From JBMNFB01 sp050949085 (GTDB lineage: Bacteria > Bacillota > UBA994 > UBA5500): a stretch of DNA of 24,321 bases. Below are positions 14,638-24,000 of the stretch, piece after piece. Positions within the stretch are counted from its first letter, which is position 1; every line of letters begins with the position of its first letter. Made by a program: the position numbers and the translations under genes. The notes beneath the pieces are model-generated. The model was given only the letters and a program-made list of their open reading frames with translations, had not been told where the DNA came from and searched no databases. The stretch covers positions 1 through 24,321 of the forward strand of contig JBMNFB010000005.1 in NCBI GenBank assembly GCA_050949085.1, read 5' to 3'.

Positions 14638-16044
14638 TCACGTCTGCTGCCGATACTCCTGCCGCCGCACGAACTCCTGCGCCTCCTCCCTGCTCTGCAC
14701 CTGCCCGCCCGCCTGAGCTTCCAGCAGCAGCGCCTTCGCCTGCCGCAGCCAGGGGCCGACTGGGCGACCGACTGCCGCTGCGATCTCGTCGCCGCTCAGC
14801 AGCGGTCTGGGTGCGATCACCTGGTCATGCTGGGAGAAGTAGGCGTGGAGCATGCGCTCCACCACCTGCTGATGCTCGACAAAAGTGTCGCTCCCCTCCA
14901 CATCCTCCCCCTTGGCCAGATGGTCGGCCAGGGTGAAGAGCACGATCAGCACTCCCCAGCGCCCGGTGCGCCGATAGAGGCGGTGGATCAGCCTGTCATC
15001 CAGATGCCCGCTGCGCCACAGCTGCAGCGGATACATATGATACTTAATAAACGTGCGCATCAGCTCGGCCTGCTCATTGCTCAGCCGCAGGCGTCGCGCG
15101 ACTTCGCCGATCATCTGGGCACCGACCTGCTCGTGCCCGTAGAAGGTGACCCTTCCCTTGCGGATGGCACGCGTCGGCGGTTTGCCGATATCGTGCAGCC
15201 AGGCGCCCAGCATGGTGGCAACCTGAAGCGGCTGCGGCAGCGCCGCCCAATAATCCAGGGCCGCCGACCGGACAGCTGGCGGGATATACTTTCCCTGCTG
15301 TACGATCTCCGTAAAGGCTGCGAAGGCGCGCAGGCTGTGGTCGTCCACCGCAAACGAATGGTACTGGTTCTGCGTCACCCCCTGCATGGCACTGGCCTCG
15401 GGCAGCAGCACCTCGGTGACGCCGAGGCTGTTCAGATAGGTCACGCCCAGCGCAGCCTCGTCATCCAGCAGAATCTTCCCCAACTCCTGCGAGATGCGCT
15501 CGGGCGGTGCGTCGGCCACATTCCTGGCGGCCTGCTTGAGCTGCTTCGCCATCGCGTCATCAAAGCTCAGATCGCGGCTGATCAGCAGGCGCACTCCCCG
15601 CAGCACGCGTACCGGGTCCCTGAGCAGCGCATCAGGAGAGGCGGGCCGCAGGCGGCCCTGCCTCAGGTCTGCTTCGCCACCCAGCGGATCGGTTAGCTGC
15701 AGTTCACCACTCAGCCAGGCCGCCACCGGGCAGGCCAGCGCATTGCAGGTAAAATCGCGCTGCCTGAGGTCTTCCTCCAGCTTGCCCTGCAGTTGGGACA
15801 GGTCTAGCCGTTCACCCTGCGCCGTGGTTATGCGCAGCATCTCGCGCTTTTCGTCCAGCCAGTAGCCAGTGCAGCCCTGCTCCCGCCAGAAACCGACGGG
15901 AATGGCACGGGGAGAGCAGGTCAGCGCCAGGTCCAGCTCTTCCGGGGCAATGCCCAGAAGGCGATCACGCACCGCCCCGCCCACTACAAAACCTGTTTCC
16001 CCATTCGACTCCAGCCAGCGCAGCAGCTGCTGCAACAGCTCCAC
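14638..16044 (-). CDS. CCA-adding-type tRNA nucleotidyltransferase / poly(A) polymerase with HD domain
   Basis: Class II nucleotidyltransferase head motifs are clear: VGGAVRDRLLG (residues about 21-31), the carboxylate motif PEELDLAL (34-41), RQRDFTCNALA and DPVRVLRGVRLL. An HD domain follows with AWLHDIGKP, FYGHEQVGAQM and IKYHMYP. Such enzymes add or repair the 3' CCA of tRNA; the HD part gives 2',3'-phosphatase or phosphodiesterase-type activity in some members. The usual DxD metal-binding pair reads ELD here, a conservative D-to-E change. The start is GTG at 16042-16044 because an in-frame TGA lies two codons upstream; AGGAGG lies 11 bases away. Whether it adds CCA, only A, or poly(A) cannot be told from sequence alone. 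Confidence 0.9.
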   Translation of the reverse strand: MELLQQLLRWLESNGETGFVVGGAVRDRLLGIAPEELDLALTCSPRAIPVGFWREQGCTGYWLDEKREMLRITTAQGERLDLSQLQGKLEEDLRQRDFTCNALACPVAAWLSGELQLTDPLGGEADLRQGRLRPASPDALLRDPVRVLRGVRLLISRDLSFDDAMAKQLKQAARNVADAPPERISQELGKILLDDEAALGVTYLNSLGVTEVLLPEASAMQGVTQNQYHSFAVDDHSLRAFAAFTEIVQQGKYIPPAVRSAALDYWAALPQPLQVATMLGAWLHDIGKPPTRAIRKGRVTFYGHEQVGAQMIGEVARRLRLSNEQAELMRTFIKYHMYPLQLWRSGHLDDRLIHRLYRRTGRWGVLIVLFTLADHLAKGEDVEGSDTFVEHQQVVERMLHAYFSQHDQVIAPRPLLSGDEIAAAVGRPVGPWLRQAKALLLEAQAGGQVQSREEAQEFVRRQEYRQQT

Positions 16045-16142
16045 CTGTCACCACTCCTCCTGAAAAGCTTTCTGGGTTGCGTGCAGTTCGCCTTCATGCC
16101 TGACGTTTCGCATTGCCCGGGCAATGTCCTGCCGTAAGATGG

Positions 16143-16171
16143 AGAAAAACAGAAGAGGCAGATCGCTGCCT
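16143..16171 (-). terminator. Terminator after the SASP gene
   Basis: On the minus strand AGGCAG (16171-16166) pairs with CTGCCT (16161-16156) around CGAT, followed by CTTCTGTTTTT. It lies about 20 bases after the SASP stop. Confidence 0.75.
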
Positions 16172-16187
16172 GCCCCCTCTGCTGCCG

Positions 16188-16439
16188 TCAGCCTCGGCGC
16201 GACTGCTCTGGCATGTCGATTTTGCCGTCCCTTGCTTCCATCTCCGACTCGGCGAACCGGATCATCTTCCGGACCATGTTCCCGCCGATCGTTCCGACCT
16301 CACGGGTAGTCATCTCGCCCCAACCGCGTTCTTCGATATCATCGGCAAGTCCCAGTTCTTCTGCAGTCTCATACTTCAGTCGCTCCAAGGCCGATTCGGC
16401 CTGTGGAAGTAACGGTCGCCGTCTGCGTTGGTTGGCCAC
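16188..16439 (-). CDS. Alpha/beta-type small acid-soluble spore protein
   Basis: These proteins coat and protect DNA in the dormant spore core and are degraded on germination. The 83-residue product starts MANQRRRRPLLPQAESALER and has the two family motifs, LKYETAEELGL in the first half and GEMTTREVGTIGGNMVRKMI in the second. The start is the GTG at 16437-16439: it yields the family's usual MAN start, and GGAAGGAGG lies ten bases upstream; a GTG at 16472 would add 11 residues of no family likeness. A perfect 10-bp hairpin sits in the leader, and the upstream promoter looks sigma-G-like. The gene shows that the organism forms spores. Extra basic residues (RRRR) near the N-terminus are present in place of the common NNN-rich stretch. 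Confidence 0.92.
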   Translation of the reverse strand: MANQRRRRPLLPQAESALERLKYETAEELGLADDIEERGWGEMTTREVGTIGGNMVRKMIRFAESEMEARDGKIDMPEQSRRG

Positions 16440-16456
16440 GCTTGACAAACCTCCTT

Positions 16457-16481
16457 CCAGAGGAAGAGACACTTCCTCTGG
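16457..16481 (-). promoter_or_regulatory. Hairpin in the SASP leader, directly before the ribosome site
   Basis: CCAGAGGAAG and CTTCCTCTGG form a perfect 10-bp inverted repeat with a five-base loop. In the minus-strand mRNA the stem ends exactly where the GGAAGGAGG ribosome site begins, so it could stabilise the 5' end or affect translation. Confidence 0.6.
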
Positions 16482-16483
16482 CT

Positions 16484-16515
16484 TAGTATGACTTGCCGCT
16501 CGCGTTTTTCATTCC
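16484..16515 (-). promoter_or_regulatory. Candidate sigma-G promoter of the SASP gene
   Basis: CATACTA on the minus strand (16490-16484) matches the sigma-G/F -10 consensus CATnnTA. A GGAATG (16515-16510), resembling the tGAATA -35 element, lies 19 bases further upstream. This is the position and type expected for a forespore-expressed SASP gene. Confidence 0.6.
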
Positions 16516-16595
16516 CGGCACAGCTGCAGGAATTGAATGCGGCGTGGCAAACTAGCTATTACAGCATCTGTGCATTGTCTTTGGAGGGGATGAAG

Positions 16596-18320
16596 ATGGA
16601 GATCAGGAGGGCAAACCCGGCCGACCGGCCTGCGGTGCTGGAACTTATCAGCCGCGTCTGGGAAGACGACTACATTCACTATTGCTGGGACGAATGGGTG
16701 GAGGACGCAGCAAGGGGCGTGCCGCTGGTGGCCCTGCACGAGGGCAGACTCGTGGGCATCGCCTATATCCAGTGGCTAAATGAACGGGTTTCCTGGCATC
16801 AGGCCCTACGCGTCGACCCGGATGCGCGCCGCCTGGGTATTGGCACTGCCCTTGGGCAGGCCTGCCTGAGGGAGGCCAGAGCCCACGGCCGCCTGCTGGC
16901 CCGCCTGCTGGTGGACGCTGATAACACACCATCGCTGAGGATGACGGCCCGCCTCGGCTTCGAAAAGGTGCAGCACTGGTATGAGCTGGCCAAATCGGAT
17001 CTGTCTGATCAGGGGCCAGAGCTGCGAGAACCGACCGCAGCGGAGCTGCCCCTGCTCCTGCGCCTGGCCGAGACCCAGGGAGAGCGATACTGGCATAGCG
17101 ACTGGGAGACCCACGACCTCAGCCTGAGCGCGCTGCAGCAGGCCAGGGACAACGGCTGTCTGCGGGTGCTGGCCGCCGCTCCCCCGGCCGCGGTGGCCGA
17201 TATCAACATCGAGGGGGATGGCGACTGCACTGTGGGCGCGCTGGTGGGCGGCGCGATCGCCGCCAAGGAGGCCATGGTCAAGCATAACTTGCAGGGGACC
17301 GTTCGCTATTACGGATGCCCGGCAGAAGAAACCCTGGTGGGCAAGGTGTTCATGGTGCGCGACGGATTGTTCGATGATGTGGATATTTCTATGACCTGGC
17401 ATCCGGGCACCGACAATGTCCTCTGGTCGGCCAGCTCCTTGGCGATGAACTCGGCCAAGTTCACTTTCCATGGGCGCTCTTCGCATGCGGCTGGTGACCC
17501 CGAAAACGGGCGCAGTGCTCTGGACGCCGTGGAGTTGATGAACGTCGGTGCCAACTACCTGCGCGAGCACGTCTCTACCGACGCACGCATCCACTACGTG
17601 ATCACCAACGGGGGTGGTGAGCCGAACGTGGTTCCTCCTATCGCCCAGGTTTGGTATTACGTGAGGGCACCTAAGCGCAATCTGGTCGAAGAGATCTTCG
17701 TCCGCCTGAACAAGATCGCCGAAGGTGCCGCCTTGATGACCGAGACCAGTTTCGATGTGCAGCTGCTCAGCGGCTGCCACAACACCCTGCATAATGACGT
17801 AGTCGGCGAGGTATTATTGGAGTCGATGCAAGCGGTGGGTGCGCCCCAGTTCAGCCAAGAAGACCAAGAGTTCGCCGAGAAGCTGGCCGAGAGCTATCCC
17901 TCCGGGCATTACCAGAAGGCCATCGCCCAGCTCAAGGAGCGTCACGGGGTCGATTTGGCAGGCAAATACCTGATGGATTTCGTGTCCGATAAGCTGGAAA
18001 AGGGCCAAGTTAGTGCCGGGTCCACCGACGTCGGCGACGTCAGTTGGGTCACCCCTACTGCCCAATTCACGGTGGCCACCAATGCCATCGGCACTCCCGG
18101 CCATTCCTGGCAGTACGCCGCTTGCAGCGGCATGAGCATCGGCCACAAAGGCATGTTGGTGGCAGCCAAGGTACTCGGCCTGTCCGCTCTCAGGTTCCTG
18201 CAGCAGCCGGAGCTGATCGAACCGGCTAAGCAGGGCCTCAAGCAGGACACCAAAGGCCAGTCTTACGTCTCTCCTCTCCCTGAGGGGCAAGAGCCGCCGC
18301 TGCATCAGCTCGGCCACTAA
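16596..18320 (+). CDS. Chimeric GNAT acetyltransferase / AbgB-like M20 amidohydrolase C-terminus
   Basis: Residues 1 to about 150 form a GNAT acetyltransferase (MEIRRANPADRPAVLELISR, acetyl-CoA loop VDPDARRLGIGTAL, DADNTPSLRMTARLGFEK). A second GNAT-like segment starts at ELREPTAAELPLLLRLAETQ and stops after GDCTVGALVG. At about residue 216 (near 17245) the sequence becomes an M20 peptidase of the p-aminobenzoyl-glutamate utilisation protein B type: AAKEAMVKHNLQGTVRYYGC, PAEE, MTWHPG, the dimerisation domain (FTFHGRSSHAAGDPENGRSA) and GTPGHSW. The M20 N-terminal 80-100 residues, with the GHGCGHN metal ligands, are missing. ATG 16596 is chosen because GGAGGGG lies eight to nine bases upstream and the GNAT fold starts there. 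The second GNAT domain is cut as well, so a deletion probably fused two genes; the frame is open throughout, so a chimeric protein could be made. Confidence 0.8.
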   Translation: MEIRRANPADRPAVLELISRVWEDDYIHYCWDEWVEDAARGVPLVALHEGRLVGIAYIQWLNERVSWHQALRVDPDARRLGIGTALGQACLREARAHGRLLARLLVDADNTPSLRMTARLGFEKVQHWYELAKSDLSDQGPELREPTAAELPLLLRLAETQGERYWHSDWETHDLSLSALQQARDNGCLRVLAAAPPAAVADINIEGDGDCTVGALVGGAIAAKEAMVKHNLQGTVRYYGCPAEETLVGKVFMVRDGLFDDVDISMTWHPGTDNVLWSASSLAMNSAKFTFHGRSSHAAGDPENGRSALDAVELMNVGANYLREHVSTDARIHYVITNGGGEPNVVPPIAQVWYYVRAPKRNLVEEIFVRLNKIAEGAALMTETSFDVQLLSGCHNTLHNDVVGEVLLESMQAVGAPQFSQEDQEFAEKLAESYPSGHYQKAIAQLKERHGVDLAGKYLMDFVSDKLEKGQVSAGSTDVGDVSWVTPTAQFTVATNAIGTPGHSWQYAACSGMSIGHKGMLVAAKVLGLSALRFLQQPELIEPAKQGLKQDTKGQSYVSPLPEGQEPPLHQLGH

Positions 18321-18323
18321 GTG

Positions 18324-18350
18324 GGTTCTTGGGGACGGTTCCAAGAAACC
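18324..18350. repeat. REP-like hairpin with GGGGACGGTT core
   Basis: GGTTCTTGG and CCAAGAAACC face each other around GGACGGTT. The TTGGGGACGGTTCC core is a known kind of dispersed intergenic hairpin in Firmicutes, often linked to Y1 (RAYT) transposases. Only one copy is in the window, so repetition cannot be shown here. Confidence 0.4.
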
Positions 18351-18372
18351 ACTCTCCTCTTGGATCAATCAC

Positions 18373-18398
18373 CCCGCCGGTTTCCTCCGGCGGGTTTG
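18373..18398 (+). terminator. Terminator after the GNAT-M20 chimera
   Basis: CCCGCCGG (18373-18380) pairs with CCGGCGGG (18387-18394) around TTTCCT, followed by TTTGTG. Confidence 0.75.
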
Positions 18399-18551
18399 TG
18401 CACATCCTAGGCGATAGCAGGATGACTCCTCGCTCAAAGGTTTGATTGCAGGCAACCTTAATGGCCAAGTTATTTTCGCTGAATAGCCCAATTCGCGCAG
18501 GGATAAGGCCCGAGATAGCAAAATATCATTCAGAGAAGGGAGGGGGTGGCG

Positions 18552-19982
18552 ATGAGCAGAATAGGAACGGATTTTCGCCTTTCTATTGACCACCGCGGTC
18601 TAGCCACTGTTGCTATGGTCAGTTTTTCTGGCTGGATGTTGGCATTCCCTTTCCAAGGCCAAGTACTGCTGGCGCTAGCAGCTGATTATGGGATGGAACT
18701 TCGTGCGTTGTTGTTTGGTTGTGTAGCCGCTCATCTCGTCGGCCTCTCTGCCGCCGGCTATCTGATCAAGACCATGCGTGGGGCCAAGAACCTGATGCTT
18801 TACGCCTGCGTGATTGGCGTCGCTTGCAGCTGCCTATTCTTTTTCGGCCCATCACTGGCCTGGTATGCTTTGCTGCTTGCCGGTGTGTTGGCCGGGATGT
18901 TTGTGGCAGCCTGGGGGTTTTATTATCGGGACTTCACGCCTCCGCCCGAACGGTTACAGACGGCTGCCGTAATTTTGATTTACTCCAACCTGCTGATGAT
19001 CGGCGTGAACATGATGGCCTTGCATCTCTCGCCGGAAGCCGGCCTGGCTGCAGCCATTGCCTTATTGGTCTTTGCCTTCTTCTTCATCCTGGGATTGCCA
19101 GAACAGACACCCCCCACCCACGACTTCTCGGCAGCCCCATCTCCTGCGGCCGGCAAATCGACGAGCAGCTTGTGGTATCCACTGGGGTTGCTCTGCCTGT
19201 TTATCTTCGTGCTCACGATCAACTCTGGGCTGATGTATCAGGTGATCAATCCGGCTTTTGCCCACCACCAGTGGCTGGTCAGCTGGTATTGGGCGGTTCC
19301 CTATGTCGCCGCACTGCAAATTCTGCGTCAGTTCCTGCAGGCCACAAATCGCGCGCTGTCGCTATACATCGCCATCGCCATGATCGGGTTGGCCTTTCTC
19401 TTCTTCATGACCTTGGACCGGTCAGCGCCTGCCTATCTGGTGGTAAACACATTGATGATGGGTGCGTGTGGCATCTTCGATCTCTTCTGGTGGAGTATTC
19501 TGGGCGGAATGCTGGACTTGACCGAAAACCCGGCTCGGATTATGGGCTGGGGGCTATCCGCAAATGTGCTAGGCGTTTTGCTGGGGGGGATAATCGGCAG
19601 CGCCATCACTGGGCTGGAAAATCCACCGCTAGATCCTTCAGTTCTGGCCTTAGGCATCGCGATGATCGCCTTGATTATCCTGCCGCTGCTACACCAACGC
19701 TTGTCATCGCTGCTCAAGGATCATGCGTTCTTGACCTCCTTCTCCTCCCAGATCCCGCTGGAGCAGACAGCTGCCCCCAGCAGCGTGTTGTTGGCGGCAG
19801 AGTTGAGCGAACGGGAGCAGCAGGTGGTCGGTCTGTTGTCCCGGGGGTGCACCTATAAGCTGATCGCCGCCGAGCTCTATCTCAGTGAGAATACTGTCAA
19901 GACCCACGTCAAGAATGCTTACTCCAAGTTGGGGGTGAAGAACAGAACTGAGCTGGTGAAGCTATTGATGGAGCAGACTTAG
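18552..19982 (+). CDS. MFS-like membrane protein with C-terminal LuxR HTH
   Basis: About 400 residues form twelve hydrophobic helices (for example LLLAGVLAGMFVAAWGFYY, AALQILRQFL, AYLVVNTLMMGACGIFDLFW), followed by a LuxR/GerE DNA-binding domain at about residues 417-476: LSEREQQVVGLLSRGCTYKL, IAAELYLSENTVKTHVKNAY, SKLGVKNRTELVKLL. The helix-turn-helix has the usual conserved residues (T for entry, V-K-T-H-V recognition). Such MFS-LuxR fusions occur as membrane-bound regulators in Eggerthellaceae and some Clostridia; the transporter part is thought to sense a ligand and the HTH to control nearby genes. The start is ATG 18552, seven bases after AGGGAGG; a GTG at 18546 is in frame but lies on the ribosome site. 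The gene is monocistronic with a strong terminator. Possible targets are the downstream exported-protein genes, but this is inference. Confidence 0.9.
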   Translation: MSRIGTDFRLSIDHRGLATVAMVSFSGWMLAFPFQGQVLLALAADYGMELRALLFGCVAAHLVGLSAAGYLIKTMRGAKNLMLYACVIGVACSCLFFFGPSLAWYALLLAGVLAGMFVAAWGFYYRDFTPPPERLQTAAVILIYSNLLMIGVNMMALHLSPEAGLAAAIALLVFAFFFILGLPEQTPPTHDFSAAPSPAAGKSTSSLWYPLGLLCLFIFVLTINSGLMYQVINPAFAHHQWLVSWYWAVPYVAALQILRQFLQATNRALSLYIAIAMIGLAFLFFMTLDRSAPAYLVVNTLMMGACGIFDLFWWSILGGMLDLTENPARIMGWGLSANVLGVLLGGIIGSAITGLENPPLDPSVLALGIAMIALIILPLLHQRLSSLLKDHAFLTSFSSQIPLEQTAAPSSVLLAAELSEREQQVVGLLSRGCTYKLIAAELYLSENTVKTHVKNAYSKLGVKNRTELVKLLMEQT

Positions 19983-20078
19983 GTGAGCCGCAGATGCTAG
20001 GGGCAATGGCCATTCTTTCTGCTGAAAGATTCGCTTTAGCGATTGTAGCAGCTGGTGCCGATAGAATAGGAGTTTATG

Positions 20079-20110
20079 AACACCTCACCCATTTCGGGTG
20101 AGGTGTTTTG
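20079..20110 (+). terminator. Terminator after the MFS-LuxR gene
   Basis: AACACCTCACCC (20079-20090) pairs perfectly with GGGTGAGGTGTT (20096-20107) around ATTTC, and the stem ends in TTTT. Confidence 0.9.
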
Positions 20111-20209
20111 ATCCTTTATGGCCGCTTTTGTGTGAAGACTTCAGCGGCCAGTCGTCATACCATTAAGCTAAGGCGATCTGTGCCCAGAAGTGGGGAAGGG
20201 GGAAAGCGT

Positions 20210-20896
20210 ATGTATTGTCCTAGCTGTAGCCCCGTTTCGCCAGGAGCTGATGATGCCAACTCATCCTGTAGTCGATCCCCGATTGTTGTGTTTGAGGAGG
20301 CAGAAGCTCCCATCCAGCTGGGAGGGGGAGGTGTGGGGTTTTCCAGTCGGATCAACGAACCAGGCTTTGTAGGATATCGCGGCCACTCCAGTCGCTGGCC
20401 TGCGGCCTTTTCCCTCGTTCTGGCAGCCGCCGCCACGGTCGGCTTTGCCCTAGCCGGTTCACTTCCTGGTTCGCGCCTGCAGAATCCACAGGCTCTCTAT
20501 CTGGGCCTATTCGTGGCAGGCATGCTGGTGATCGTCGGACTGGTACAAATTCGTAGTGGCAACCGCCGCCAGACATGGGATGGCACGATAGTGGATAAGC
20601 GGGTCGAGTTTCGCCGACAGGTTGACCATCAAACACAGCGGGAAACCAGCCTCTGCATCTACACAGTGGGCGTGATCAGCGACAGTGGCCAGCTGCATAC
20701 CATGCGATTTAAGAACGATGCCGCCCGCTATGGCTATTTTGCCCTGGGTGATCGCGTGCGCTATCATGGCGGCCTTGGCTCATACGAGAGATACGACAAA
20801 TCCCAGGACAGGATCATCTTCTGCAACGTTTGTGGTGCGAGGGAGTTGATTTCCCAGGACTTCTGTTCCCGTTGTCGGTATCCGCTGCTCAAGTAG
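20210..20896 (+). CDS. Two-helix membrane protein with terminal zinc ribbons (DUF7489-like)
   Basis: The ATG at 20210 follows AAGGGGGAAAG and starts MYCPSCSPVSPG, a partial zinc-ribbon with only CxxC plus one later cysteine (C20), so its second knuckle looks degenerate. Residues about 64-83 and 96-114 are membrane helices (AAFSLVLAAAATVGFALAG, ALYLGLFVAGMLVIVGLV). Next comes a beta-rich domain (WDGTIVDKRVEFRRQVD, TSLCIYTVGVISDSGQLHT, GYFALGDRVRYHGGLGSYER) like DUF7489. The C-terminus is a complete zinc ribbon with cysteines at 205, 208, 219 and 222 (CNVCGAR, FCSRCRYP). The frame stays open upstream to 20108, but that part overlaps the previous terminator. It stands between the MFS-LuxR gene and the giant exported protein. 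Function unknown. Confidence 0.75.
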   Translation: MYCPSCSPVSPGADDANSSCSRSPIVVFEEAEAPIQLGGGGVGFSSRINEPGFVGYRGHSSRWPAAFSLVLAAAATVGFALAGSLPGSRLQNPQALYLGLFVAGMLVIVGLVQIRSGNRRQTWDGTIVDKRVEFRRQVDHQTQRETSLCIYTVGVISDSGQLHTMRFKNDAARYGYFALGDRVRYHGGLGSYERYDKSQDRIIFCNVCGARELISQDFCSRCRYPLLK

Positions 20897-21013
20897 CCTG
20901 TGAAGCATTAGAGCAGTCAAGTGCTATTTCCCAATAGGAGGTCGATGTATAGATCTACAGCAAGCGAGAAGAACGATGTGCTGGCAAGGATAGTAATCTG
21001 CGGAGGTGATGGC

Positions 21014-24000
21014 ATGAGAAGAAAAATGGGTGAGCGTTTAGTAGCTCTTTTGCTGGTCTTGACAATGCTGTTCCCTGGTGCGATTAGCGCAGCTGGGATC
21101 AATCGACTGCCTAGAACGCATGGGGAAGCGCTGGTTGGAATGCTGGAGAAACGTGACCTCCCCGAAACTGAGGAATCTTTGGCCCCCCCTGGGGAGTTGC
21201 CGGCTGAGCCGTCTGGCCCTGATCTGGCGGCGGGGCAGGGGGATCAACAGGAGCCTGAAGAAGATCCCGACTCTGATTTGGATGATCACCCGGTGGAGGG
21301 CTCAGAGGAAGAACCGGGAGAACCGGCAGCTGACCCACAGGACCCGTCTGCACCAGGCGATGAATCGGGAGAGCCTCCTGCAGAAGAAGAGGCGGAAGCA
21401 GACGAGCCGGCGGGGGAGACTCCACAGGAGCCCGTCGGCGAGGTTGACTATGACCCGTTAGATCCAGCTGGTGCACTGCCGGATCAGCAGCAATTGCTGG
21501 CAGAACAGCTGCTGGCGGAAATGGCGGCAATCGGTAGCGAAAGCAGCACAATCATCGTAAACGATATCGAAAAATACTGGCACGTCGACCAAGTGCTGCC
21601 CTTCAGCGCGTATCAGGAAGTAATAGTTGATTTGGGTGAAGCGTTGGGTGGCGTGGCAGCGCTGATCACGATGGAAGACGCCAGCGGTCAAGTTGTTGGG
21701 CTCAGCGACACGAAAATAAGCGGGTCCAACGGCTATATTACCGCTGCCTGGGCTGCGCCAGCCGGGTTGCGGCCAGGAGAGTACGCCCTGCGAGCCGTAG
21801 CCGATGGCACGGTTTTCCCTGGTTGGGACCATGAACTGGAGGTTACCGATCAACTATTGGTGACGGGTCGATCCTGGCGGGGAGTGGACAGGGCCGCCTG
21901 GGTCGAAGGCGACGCGGCAGTGCTGATTGAAGTAACCGTCTTTGGAGCAGAGGATCCTGATGAGCTCAGTCTCACTCTTCAGCACCCTGATGACGGCGCC
22001 ACGGTTTTTGTGCATACAGAAGGAGAGTGGCTGGGCAAAACCGCCCACGGCGCATCCCACTTTGTCTATCGCCTGGAAGCTGTGGATGGATACCTGGCAG
22101 AGTCATCAGAGGTGCTCTATGATCTGGTGATTGAATCAGCTAATCAAGAGCCTTTGCTGACCGAGGCATATCAGGTGTGGACAGATTACGGCACGCGGTT
22201 CTCTCAGATTGAAATTGTGGACGCTGCCGTCGCCAAGATCTGCGCTGACCTGGTCAACTTTCCGGCGGGAGAGTATACGGTAAAGTTGGAGGCAGCAGAT
22301 GAGTATTATAACTGGTACCCACTGGATGAGCGAACAGTGGATTATGACGGTTCAGGCAGGCTGGTGCTGCAGTTTACTGACCAGGGCAAGCCGCTCTGCC
22401 TGACTGGGCGTTACAGCCTGTACTTCACTAGAGGCTCATTCGAGCTGTCGGAACAGTTCACGATCGAAAACAGCATCGCCTCACTGCCGGAGCGCTATGA
22501 AGCGGCTGTTCTGACAGACAGTAACACTGCCTCCCTTCAGGCTGGTCAGACAATTGAGGTTAGCGGGCACATCGCCAACCTGGGCCCTGGCCCCGTGCAA
22601 CTGGAGTTGGTAGAGGTAGATGAGCTGGGCCGCGTGCAGCAGCGGGTGCCCGACCTGCAGCCGATGGCCATGGTGGCAAGCGTGGCCTATCACCCGCTGG
22701 CCTACCGTTTCATCAACTACTATCAGGTACAGGGCAGCTTTACGGTCCCTGCAGATTTATCTGAGGACCAGGACTATCGCTGGTTGATCACCTGCAACAA
22801 CTTGAGCGGAGAGAGCCGCGGCTTGCTCTCACCTATCTCGATGCGTACGGACGCGGCAACCGCTCCATCAATCTGGGAAATGACGGTTGTCGGCGCTCCT
22901 GTAAGCTCTGCTGAACAGAGTGGCGGGCACCAGGGGCCGCAGATGACATACTCCATTGGTTTGGATACAACTTCTTTCATGGTCGGGATGTACGAACCAC
23001 AGGGTATTGTCGATTTGGACCTGCTGACCGTGTCCCTGCAGGGCTCTGGCGGCAACAACGTTGGCAGCTTGCGCGCAGACTCGGTGGTCGGCGGCGTGGA
23101 TGAGATCACCTGCCTGCTGGATATTGAGAGCCCGCTGCAAACCGGTAATTACCAACTGCTGGCAGCATACGGTGGTGAGCAGTTTGCTGCCGCGACCGTT
23201 AGGGTAGTGGAGCAGGCGTTCTTGATGGGCGATTGGTTCTATCACGTTGATGGGTTGCGCTGCTTTGCCAGTGACAGCAGTTTCACCCTCAGTTTCGACG
23301 CCGGGCTAAATATAGATCCCACAGATTTTGCAGTCACCTTGCGGCCGGCTGACGGTGGCGATGCCGTGGTGCCAGCTATCACATTCAGCCAAGATGGTCT
23401 GCGGTTGGACGTCAAATGCGACTCACCTGTCACTTTGAGTGGAGTCTACATGCTCCAACTGCAGTACGCTGGCCAACCAGCACAGACAGTTGACTACTCT
23501 GGAACAGTAGTTGATATCCTGCCACTGGCAATCTGTTTTGCCCCATCAGGGAGGGTCATGCAGGTGATCACAGAGGACGGGCAGTATGTCCTTCAGGGCA
23601 GTGGATTCGCGGCCGGCAGCAGCTACACAGCGGTGTTTTATCGTGCCGCGGACCCCTTTGACCGCTTGGGCGGGGCTGTGCAGTTGACCAGACGAAGCGA
23701 CAGCGAGCTGATCCTGGATGCGGCTGCTCTTCCCGCCGACTGGAAGGGGAAGAGTCAGGTCATGGTCGCTAGCGATGGCGTACCTTTGCCGGTGACCCAG
23801 GAGCTGACGGTGATCTTGCAGCCGTCAGAGTTGCCGGTGATCGATCCGATGGTGACCGTAAACGATGGTGCTGCCTTTACTTTTGAACCGCAAGTAACGG
23901 TGAGTGTCTCGCCCGGAACTTACAGCGAGATGCGCTATGCAGCCAGCCAGTCGGCTTTGGCCAACGCAAGTTATCAGCCGGTGAGCGGCAGCTTCAACTG

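Noticed and set aside
16806..17792. Minus-strand frame of 328 codons inside the GNAT-M20 gene
   Set aside because: The plus strand carries clear GNAT and M20 motifs; the complement is a His/Arg/Gln-rich shadow.
18719..19858. Plus-strand frame of 379 codons within the MFS-LuxR gene
   Set aside because: It is shifted by one frame from the gene with transmembrane helices and the HTH, and is Arg/Cys-rich with no known motif.
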